6,920 bases of DNA. It comes from Planctomycetaceae bacterium (GTDB lineage: Bacteria; Planctomycetota; Planctomycetia; Planctomycetales; Planctomycetaceae). The DNA is taken from NCBI GenBank assembly GCA_027080405.1, contig JALWSL010000779.1, forward strand, positions 3,603 to 10,522. Reading direction: 5' to 3'. How positions within the stretch are numbered: the stretch's first letter is position 1; the number at the start of each line of letters is the position of its first letter. The notes below the pieces were generated by a model. The model made no database searches, was not told the DNA's origin, and saw only the letters and a program-made list of their open reading frames with translations. The position numbers were made by a program, and so were the translations under genes. This document shows positions 1 through 6,920 of this stretch, one piece after another.

Positions 1-1
1 T

Positions 2-406
2 CTGGTTCATCGGCGGGGAAAACCGGTTGCAATCAACGAAGATTGTGCTCCGGATACCTGTTCCCCCGTTATCTGGAAAGAAAGACTTTTCTGCACCGCC
101 TACGGCGAGTTGTTCTGTTTGGACATGAAGAACAATCTGGAAGTTCTCTGGAGTGAATCAGGCAACGAGTTTTACGATCACGTTCACCTCGTCGCTGGAA
201 ATGACCGGGTATTACTGTGGACTACCTCTGGTGATCTGATCCTGATCGATGCGACAGCCGACAACTATCGGCCAATCGTAAAACTTCGCCCTTTCGGAAA
301 AAGCAAACAGGGAGAAGCAAAAGTTGAATCAATGTCCCACCCTGCGCTGACTCCTGATCGAATCTATCTGCGGGATGCCCATGAAATAAAATGCCTCGCA
401 TGGTGA
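2..406 (+). CDS. PQQ-like beta-propeller repeat protein, C-terminal fragment
   Basis: The reading frame is open from the left edge (position 2) to a TGA at 404-406, so this is the last 134 residues of a longer protein whose start lies outside the window. A TTG at 110 could be read as a start but falls inside a propeller strand, so it is not a real start. Two propeller-blade signatures are visible. One is a 'SPVIWKERLFC' then 'GELFCLD' unit at about residues 21-40, in the style of PQQ_2/BamB-like blades. The other is the closing blade 'SHPALTPDRIYLRD' near the C-terminus, which is how many planctomycete PQQ-like repeat proteins end. Proteins of this kind are usually exported and bind PQQ or act as scaffolds, but the signal peptide and any ligand residues are off-window, so substrate and location cannot be stated. 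It is convergent with the GH57 gene and shows no functional link to it. Confidence 0.8.
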   Translation: MVHRRGKPVAINEDCAPDTCSPVIWKERLFCTAYGELFCLDMKNNLEVLWSESGNEFYDHVHLVAGNDRVLLWTTSGDLILIDATADNYRPIVKLRPFGKSKQGEAKVESMSHPALTPDRIYLRDAHEIKCLAW

Positions 407-603
407 CGACGAACCAACGGAGATTCAGACTCGACAACTCTTGCCTGAGTGTCGGTTTGGCGAAAGAGCCGTGGCTAAAAGTGCCCAGTACGGCTGGTCT
501 GTCCTGACCGCCGTAACCAGAATGAGATTTTCAAAAGTTTTCGCACCGTTCGTAAACTTTAACCGTTGGTAGGACAGGCATCAAAAGGAAGATGCCGATC
601 TCG
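407..603. other. Convergent intergenic region
   Basis: This 197-bp stretch separates the 3' end of the propeller gene (+) from the 3' end of the GH57 gene (-). I see no supportable gene in it. It contains one strong hairpin (489-515, listed separately), a weaker AT-rich inverted repeat (AAAGTTT at 534-540 and AAACTTT at 554-560, 13-nt loop), and a 6-bp stem (GGCATC 577-582, GATGCC 591-596, 8-nt loop) just beyond the GH57 stop. These could end transcription from either side, but none carries a long T-run on either strand. Confidence 0.6.
489..515. terminator. Candidate bidirectional terminator hairpin
   Basis: TACGGC (489-494) pairs with GCCGTA (510-515), and GGTC (496-499) pairs with GACC (506-509). 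This makes a 10-bp, GC-rich stem with a single bulged T at 495 and a 6-nt loop. It lies between two convergent genes, where a shared terminator is expected. On the plus strand the first T-rich tract (TTTT at 528-531) comes about 12 nt after the stem; on the minus strand a TTTT follows after about 9 nt. Neither is a canonical U-tract, so intrinsic termination is inferred from position and stem strength only. Confidence 0.4.
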
Positions 604-2802
<2,199 letters not shown>

Positions 2803-2970
2803 CAAAAAACTCGATCCTGATTCAGGAAGGAACGCTCACTCAAAACAATACGCCAGCATTCTAACCTGCCAATCCCGCCCCGATAAGCGAATCGGGCCAA
2901 ATCACCAATTCAATGAGAAAAACTGGCTCCACCTGTTAAAATAGGCAAAGTGACCGGGCAATCTATGCGT
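2803..2970 (-). promoter_or_regulatory. mreD-GH57 spacer with possible promoter
   Basis: This 168-bp gap is the longest between same-strand genes here and is a plausible place for the GH57 gene to have its own promoter. In the minus direction there is a -10-like TAGAAT at 2863-2858, about 55 nt before the ATG, but no convincing -35 at the right distance. Upstream of it lies a perfect 6-bp hairpin (CCCGAT 2879-2884, ATCGGG 2891-2896, 6-nt loop). No U-run follows the hairpin, so a terminator for the mre genes is not established. Planctomycete promoter consensus is poorly known, so this is tentative. Confidence 0.25.
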
Positions 2971-3495
2971 TCAAACAATCCGTGCTGTTCGTGATTGCTT
3001 GAACAGTGAGGCGGTTCCGTATGATACAATGAGCAGAACAAGCCAGATTGCAGCGGCGATCAAACTTTGTTTCAACATGCTCCAGACAAGTTCCATCCCC
3101 GAAAGGAGGTTCCCCGGTTGCAGGAAGGGGATCAACTCAAGCAATCCTGTCCAGATCATTGTTCCAGAGAAAATCATGATCGTTCCTTTCCAGGGAAGAG
3201 GAACCGATTGCAGTTTGCTTAAATGGAGCATCGCCAAACCGGCACACGCCGAGGCGATAATCGCGGTACCGGTTGGCAAGACCAGTATCGCTTCTGATAC
3301 GACTCCCGCCACCACAATCGCCAAACTCCCGGCGATCTCTCCGCCCAGCAGAAAGGTTCCGCAAACAGAAACCGCAATGACTGCAATCACATATTCTGAA
3401 GTCAGTCCGCTTCCTGAAAGTAGAAACAGAGCCAGGAAATAAACGAGTCCCACCAATAACAGGGAAATCAACAAATTGATTTTTTGATGCAGCAT
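2971..3495 (-). CDS. mreD: Rod shape-determining membrane protein MreD
   Basis: This 174-aa protein is almost entirely hydrophobic, with probable membrane segments near residues 8-27, 34-52, 54-73, 75-93, 104-124 and 142-162, and a short basic C-terminus (KQSRTAR). Length, multi-pass topology and position directly after mreC fit MreD, the inner-membrane partner of MreC in the elongasome that directs lateral peptidoglycan synthesis. MreD is poorly conserved, so the identification rests mainly on context and topology rather than on a diagnostic motif. The gap to mreC is 13 bp. The Shine-Dalgarno GAGGT (3510-3506) overlaps the mreC stop codon and sits 10 nt before this ATG, which points to translational coupling. 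Confidence 0.85.
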   Translation of the reverse strand: MLHQKINLLISLLLVGLVYFLALFLLSGSGLTSEYVIAVIAVSVCGTFLLGGEIAGSLAIVVAGVVSEAILVLPTGTAIIASACAGLAMLHLSKLQSVPLPWKGTIMIFSGTMIWTGLLELIPFLQPGNLLSGMELVWSMLKQSLIAAAIWLVLLIVSYGTASLFKQSRTARIV

Positions 3496-3508
3496 TTTGA
3501 CCGATACC

Positions 3509-4441
3509 TCAATTCGCCAGTAAACGTAGCGGGTTTAATTCCTCGGTAATCACCAATACATCCCGTCCGTTCTTTTCTGATTCGACCGGGCGAACCAGGA
3601 TTTTCCAGTAGGGACTGTTCGATAACACGCGGGCTTCTGCGATAGTTCCCAGTACAAGGCTTCCTTCAAACCGCTGTTGCTCATCCGCTAAAACAACCAG
3701 ATCACCAACGCGAACCGGGTATGTGTTTTCGATATAACGCAATTCGCAAAACTCGTTTCCAGTCCCGTGAAAAGAGCCAACCGCCTGAATCCGCTGAATC
3801 GGCTGTTTGGAATTTCCCGGTTTGATTACCGTAGCAGGACAACGGAATTTGGGATGTGTAATGGGTCGGTAACTGCTCGTCCAGCGGCCAACCGCATCAA
3901 TCTGTCCGAGTACCGCGCGTCCGGAAAGCAGAATTTCATCCGGTTTGATGCCGTAATCTTCACCCAGATCGATCAATGGGAGTTCCGAGGAAATGATCCA
4001 ATCCTGCTCACTGATTTTTTTCGATTTCCCTGCGTCAATCAGCGTTCCGGTTTTCCAACGCTGTTGTTGATCGGGCAGCAACACCCGAGCGGCAATCAAC
4101 TTCGGGCCGAACAGGCGGGCGGTCGATTCTCTCGATTGATCCCGACTGTTGCGCAACTCCAACAGTTCTTTTAACGCAAGAACTTCTCGCCGTAATCGCG
4201 AGGTTTCCGGATCGTTTACCTGTTTTTCTGAATCGGCGAATGACTTTCCGTTTGCAAACGGAAGCGACCACTGTTTTTCGAGCCATTGATGAGACTCGCC
4301 AATCAGCTTCAAACCGGGAGCATTGAAATCGTGCAGCGTTTTTTTCAGCGACGGGTTTTTGCCACGCCCCAAGCCAACCGCCAGACAGCCGACAGCCAGC
4401 CAGACCAGTAATATCGAATTGGCAACCCCTGCCTGTTTCAT
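3509..4441 (-). CDS. mreC: Rod shape-determining protein MreC
   Basis: This is a 310-aa bitopic protein with a single N-terminal membrane segment (about residues 8-24) followed by a basic stretch. A predicted coiled coil (about 79-100, rich in Leu, Glu and Arg, including LRREVLALKELLELRN) provides dimerisation, as in other MreC proteins. The remainder (about 110-300) is the beta-rich MreC domain, with its typical pieces visible: 'AVLGQIDAVGRWTSSYRPIT' at 176-195, 'VRVGDLVVLADEQQ' at 243-256, 'LVLGTIAEA' at 262-270 and 'YWKILVRPVE' at 278-287. In the periplasm MreC links MreB and MreD to PBP2/RodA. The start ATG has AAGG (4452-4449) 7 nt upstream. The 88-bp spacer to mreB is structured (see separate entry). 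The protein is of usual length and looks intact. Confidence 0.93.
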   Translation of the reverse strand: MKQAGVANSILLVWLAVGCLAVGLGRGKNPSLKKTLHDFNAPGLKLIGESHQWLEKQWSLPFANGKSFADSEKQVNDPETSRLRREVLALKELLELRNSRDQSRESTARLFGPKLIAARVLLPDQQQRWKTGTLIDAGKSKKISEQDWIISSELPLIDLGEDYGIKPDEILLSGRAVLGQIDAVGRWTSSYRPITHPKFRCPATVIKPGNSKQPIQRIQAVGSFHGTGNEFCELRYIENTYPVRVGDLVVLADEQQRFEGSLVLGTIAEARVLSNSPYWKILVRPVESEKNGRDVLVITEELNPLRLLAN

Positions 4442-4464
4442 CCTTGAACCTTAGCCGTAGGATC

Positions 4465-4514
4465 CGCTGTGCGGACCATTGGTCGCTCAAAACATCATTA
4501 TGGCTCGCACAGCG
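4465..4514 (-). repeat. Inverted repeat in mreB-mreC spacer
   Basis: CGCTGTGCG (4465-4473) and CGCACAGCG (4506-4514) are perfect 9-bp reverse complements separated by 32 nt, inside the 88-bp gap between the mreB stop and the mreC start. The intervening sequence holds a small GACC-ATT-GGTC dyad (4475-4485). Each arm also sits in its own small local hairpin: TCCGC-TGT-GCGGA at 4463-4475 and TCGC-ACA-GCGA at 4505-4515. The long stem and the two short ones are therefore mutually exclusive. In the mRNA the structure would end about 12 nt before the mreC Shine-Dalgarno. There is no U-run after it, so a simple terminator is unlikely. mRNA processing, attenuation or protein binding are possible. Confidence 0.55.
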
Positions 4515-4529
4515 AACCCTGCAAACCTG

Positions 4530-5579
4530 TCACAAATCCCCGCTATCGCTCATCAGTACGTGCTTCCAGTTCGGAAGGTGTTCCAGGCAGATGGCGGTTC
4601 CTCTGGCGACCGTTGTCATGGGGTCGTTATCGATTCGTGCGGGAATGCCGATCTGTTCGGTCAGGTAGGTATCGATACCGCGAATGAGTGCGCCGCCGCC
4701 GGTGAGAACCATGCCGGTTTCCGCCAGGTCTGAAATCAGTTCGGCTGGGCATTGCTCAACCGTCTCCCGCAAACAGATTGCGATTTCTTCCAGGATACGC
4801 AAGAGAGCCTGCCGAATTTCTTCGCTGGTGATGACCGCTTTGCGGGGAACGCCGCTGACGATATCCAATCCGCGTACCTCCAATGTTTTTTCCTGTGGTA
4901 ATCGCCAGGCGGAACCAATTTCCATTTTAATCTGCTCTGCAGTCTGGATGCCGATTTTCAATGAATACTGCCGGCGAAGATAATCGACAATTGCCTGATC
5001 GAGATGTTCACCGGCGATGCGTGTCGATTTGCTGACAACGATATCCCCCAGACTGAGAACGGCGACTTCAGTGGTGCCGCCGCCAATATCGCAGATCATG
5101 GAAGCGACCGGTTCTGAAATGGGGAGTCCTGCGCCGATAGCAGCCGCTCGCGGTTCTTCGATTAGATAGACCCGCCCCGCTCCGGCACGTTCTGCACTAT
5201 GAAAGACGGCCCGTTTTTCAACCGGTGTGATGCGTCCCGGAACGGCGATGACCGTTCGTGGGCGAAATCCGCGATGTTTGCCAACGGCTTTGCGGACGAA
5301 GTACTTCAACATCGCTTCGCACAGCTTGAAATCGGTGATCACTCCTTCACTCAACGGACAGACTGCCGAGATCGTATCAGGAGTGCGACCGAGCATCTGT
5401 CTGGCCAATTTCCCAACTGCTGTTCCTTTGCCCAAAATCCTGCGAGAATCTTTCGCCAATGCGACAACAGAAGGTTCATTCACAACGACACCGCTTCCCA
5501 ACACCGCAATAAGAGTGTTCGCGGTGCCGAGATCAATCCCCAAACTGGGTGAAACCCATTGTTGAAAACGATGAAACAT
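4530..5579 (-). CDS. mreB: Actin-like cell shape protein MreB
   Basis: This 349-aa protein of the Hsp70/actin fold matches MreB along its whole length. ATP-site motifs are intact: phosphate 1 GIDLGTANT at 14-22, phosphate 2 DIGGGTTEVAVLS at 164-176 with upstream EEPRAAAIGAG at 141-151 (E141 at the catalytic position), and the adenosine motif TGGGALIRGID at 293-303. Family signatures VNEPSVVA (33-40), MLGRTPDTI (62-70), GVITDF (79-84) and TAEQIKMEIGSA (213-224) are present. The N-terminus MFHRFQQWVS is amphipathic, like the membrane-binding helix of Gram-negative MreB. Somewhat divergent points are CPLSEG (74-79, where RP is usual), VPGRITPVEKRAV (113-125) and an atypical C-terminal tail. The protein polymerises under the inner membrane and positions the peptidoglycan elongation machinery with MreC and MreD. 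No Shine-Dalgarno is evident before the ATG, although the N-terminal match makes this start firm. It lies 42 bp after the SGNH gene. Confidence 0.97.
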   Translation of the reverse strand: MFHRFQQWVSPSLGIDLGTANTLIAVLGSGVVVNEPSVVALAKDSRRILGKGTAVGKLARQMLGRTPDTISAVCPLSEGVITDFKLCEAMLKYFVRKAVGKHRGFRPRTVIAVPGRITPVEKRAVFHSAERAGAGRVYLIEEPRAAAIGAGLPISEPVASMICDIGGGTTEVAVLSLGDIVVSKSTRIAGEHLDQAIVDYLRRQYSLKIGIQTAEQIKMEIGSAWRLPQEKTLEVRGLDIVSGVPRKAVITSEEIRQALLRILEEIAICLRETVEQCPAELISDLAETGMVLTGGGALIRGIDTYLTEQIGIPARIDNDPMTTVARGTAICLEHLPNWKHVLMSDSGDL

Positions 5580-5621
5580 GCGGAAACTTTACCGCCAACG
5601 GCCCGTTTTCAGCAAGACGGA
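5580..5621 (-). promoter_or_regulatory. Short mreB leader with dyads
   Basis: This 42-bp gap between the SGNH stop and the mreB ATG contains AACGG-C-CCGTT (5597-5607), an 11-nt dyad. It also contains GCGG (5580-5583) and CCGC (5592-5595), which in mRNA would pair just before the mreB ATG. No AGGAGG-like sequence lies at a usable distance. No promoter is recognisable, so mreB may be transcribed from upstream or from within the SGNH gene. The dyads are short and may be chance. Confidence 0.25.
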
Positions 5622-6368
5622 TTACTGATTCAGTTCTTTCAGAATCGCTTTCGCGGCCAATTCAGCCAGTTTTTGGGAACCTTGGGGCGTAAAGTGGACA
5701 TTGGCGGGCCGTTGCACCTCTTTCATGTGCTGCATCACATAAGTATGGTGGTCGTCAATGGGGATGTTGTTCTCTCGCATAATCCGGGCTGCCACCTCGT
5801 TGTAGGGAAGTTCGTCCGATTCAAGCCTCCAATTACAACCGGGCGGAACAGGTGTGGTGTTGCGCCAGATCAATTTGGCATTGGTCTGTTTCAATCGGGC
5901 AACAAGTTTCTTCAGGTTCTGTTCATACTGTTTGATCGGAACCTGATGATGCCCATTTGGAGGAGGGACAGCTTTTCCTTTACTGTCGACGAATTTCAAA
6001 TCGTGTAACCCCCAGTTGAAGTGGATGACATCGTAGTTTCCGTCGCCGAGCCATTGATCGATTTGAGCCAACCCGCGGGTTGTTGGGCCGCCGTTGGTGG
6101 GGATACGGTGCACGTTCGCTTTCCCCTGAAGGATTTTTCTCAAAGGGGGCGTGTAACCGATGGAAATGGAATCGCCGATGATCAACACACGAGGCAGTTT
6201 CGAGTCATCAACTACTTTCGCAAACGCGACGCTTTTCCCCTTTTGACCGATGTACTGCTGAGCTTCAACCTCAGAACTCATCATCAGATTCATTGACAGG
6301 GCGACAAAACAGACGCAGCTCAGGCCAGTCAAAAAGAGTGACCGACGAAACAGTGGCTGACAGCTCAT
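5622..6368 (-). CDS. Secreted SGNH/GDSL-family hydrolase
   Basis: This 248-aa protein has a Sec signal peptide: basic start (FRRS), hydrophobic core to about residue 30, and a likely cleavage after VEA at 36. The mature part is a single SGNH hydrolase domain. Block I is [12 protein letters not shown] (61-72) with nucleophile S67; block II is around N92-G93 ([10 protein letters not shown]); block III is NWGLHD (118-123); block V is [10 protein letters not shown] (223-232) with catalytic H225. Two consensus residues differ: the block III Asn is His122, and the Asp two residues before H225 is Asn223. A Ser-His dyad remains possible. The family removes acyl or acetyl groups from sugars, lipids or peptides; the substrate here is unknown. 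A cell-envelope target is suggested only by export and by closeness to mreB. The start is firm: AGGAG (6380-6376) lies 7 nt before the ATG and overlaps the previous gene's stop codon, indicating translational coupling. Confidence 0.88.
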   Translation of the reverse strand: MSCQPLFRRSLFLTGLSCVCFVALSMNLMMSSEVEAQQYIGQKGKSVAFAKVVDDSKLPRVLIIGDSISIGYTPPLRKILQGKANVHRIPTNGGPTTRGLAQIDQWLGDGNYDVIHFNWGLHDLKFVDSKGKAVPPPNGHHQVPIKQYEQNLKKLVARLKQTNAKLIWRNTTPVPPGCNWRLESDELPYNEVAARIMRENNIPIDDHHTYVMQHMKEVQRPANVHFTPQGSQKLAELAAKAILKELNQ

Positions 6369-6375
6369 TGATGAT

Positions 6376-6380
6376 CTCCT
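6376..6380 (-). promoter_or_regulatory. Ribosome binding site of the SGNH gene
   Basis: AGGAG reads on the minus strand at 6380-6376, 7 nt before the ATG at 6368. Its first bases overlap the TAG stop (6381-6379) of the preceding gene. This fixes the start and implies coupled translation of the two genes. Confidence 0.75.
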
Positions 6381-6920
6381 ACTTTTCCGGAATATAATTC
6401 AACGTGTAATAGGCCGCCTTGTGCAACAGGGGTAATCCGTTGACGGAACGAATTCCTTCTGCATGCAATTCGTGTATATGCCCGCGTTGCAGACCATCAA
6501 TTTTCAAACGGACTGTTTTTCCATCGGACGAGACAGTAGCGGATTTCATTATTGGGGTGGTGTGATCGACTTCCGGCGATCCGTATGACGCTTTGTAAAT
6601 GTAGGTGTAGGTTTCCAGTTTGTAGGACTCCAAGTTTTCCGCTGTGCTGCGATCAACCGGCGAAGTGAAAACAAGTTCGAACCCATCCGGTTTGGCTTTC
6701 ATTTCGAGTATTTCAAACGGGACTTTTCCGGTCCAGTCCAGCCGCTCGATGGCGAATGGTTTGGTGCCAATCGATCCCCACCCCCTGTTCGTTCCGCTGA
6801 CAAACATCGCCCCGGTTGGTGTCATTTCCAGTCCCAGTGTTCCGGAAGAAAAACCGGATTTGAAAGGAAAACAGACTCCCTGATAATGTCCGTTCACTTT
6901 GTCCAGATACACCCGCATCA
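6379..6920 (-). CDS. PQQ-dependent sugar dehydrogenase-like protein with Ig-like tail, C-terminal fragment
   Basis: The frame is open to the right edge, so the N-terminal part is missing. The ATG at 6918 is probably internal, because the sequence begins mid-propeller. Residues are counted from that ATG. Residues 1-60 look like the last blade of a six-bladed sugar-dehydrogenase/NHL-like propeller: [11 protein letters not shown] at 9-19, [18 protein letters not shown] at 32-49 and [13 protein letters not shown] at 58-70. Residues 70-175 form an Ig-like domain: [18 protein letters not shown], then YGSPEVD, then the conserved end [16 protein letters not shown]. This ending is characteristic of large exported planctomycete (PVC) proteins that often also carry a c-type haem domain. 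Whether such a domain exists here cannot be seen. Family members are thought to act in periplasmic sugar oxidation, but the substrate is unknown. It is followed after 10 bp by the SGNH gene, with overlapping stop and Shine-Dalgarno. Confidence 0.75.
   Translation of the reverse strand, partial: MRVYLDKVNGHYQGVCFPFKSGFSSGTLGLEMTPTGAMFVSGTNRGWGSIGTKPFAIERLDWTGKVPFEILEMKAKPDGFELVFTSPVDRSTAENLESYKLETYTYIYKASYGSPEVDHTTPIMKSATVSSDGKTVRLKIDGLQRGHIHELHAEGIRSVNGLPLLHKAAYYTLNYIPEK

Noticed and set aside
577..596. GGCATC/GATGCC hairpin near the GH57 3' end as a terminator
   Set aside because: It has only 6 bp with an 8-nt loop and no T-run on either strand. It is recorded only as part of the intergenic region.
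404..603. Possible continuation of the propeller gene by frameshift past 406
   Set aside because: The protein already ends with the normal closing blade of the family, and the following sequence shows no propeller-like residues in any frame.
3102..3110. Perfect Shine-Dalgarno-like AAAGGAGGT on the plus strand
   Set aside because: It lies inside mreD and is the complement of ordinary Asn-Leu-Leu codons. No credible plus-strand gene starts after it.
2999..3442. 147-codon plus-strand frame opposite mreD
   Set aside because: The minus-strand MreD has the right topology, context and ribosome binding site. The antisense product has no coherent features.

Overview
The window reads as chromosomal DNA of a planctomycete, most like the order Planctomycetales. 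Three things suggest this: moderate G+C, a C-terminal fragment of the large sugar-dehydrogenase-like propeller proteins that are abundant in Planctomycetes, and a secreted SGNH/GDSL hydrolase and a PQQ-type propeller of kinds also common there. The assignment rests on protein style only, and no rRNA or other marker is present.

Layout: positions 2-406 (+) hold the 3' end of a PQQ-like beta-propeller gene. It converges on everything else, which lies on the minus strand. Positions 407-603 are a convergent intergenic stretch with one good hairpin. Read in the minus direction from the right edge, the genes are: the end of a sugar-dehydrogenase-like protein with an Ig-like tail (cut by the window), a secreted SGNH/GDSL hydrolase, mreB, mreC, mreD, and a cytoplasmic GH57 alpha-glucan enzyme.

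How they fit together: mreB-mreC-mreD is the standard elongasome scaffold order. MreB is the actin-like filament, MreC the periplasmic coiled-coil/beta protein and MreD the polytopic membrane partner. The usual downstream partners (PBP2/mrdA and rodA) are not here; a GH57 4-alpha-glucanotransferase/amylase follows 168 bp after mreD. The hydrolase is tightly coupled to the gene before it (10-bp gap, stop codon inside its Shine-Dalgarno) and lies only 42 bp before mreB, so co-transcription of the whole minus-strand run is possible but unproven.

No mobile element, CRISPR array, tRNA, rRNA or clear novel system is visible. The points most worth a second look are a perfect 9-bp inverted repeat in the mreB-mreC spacer, the lack of a Shine-Dalgarno before mreB, the altered catalytic blocks of the SGNH protein, and the glycan enzyme next to mreBCD.
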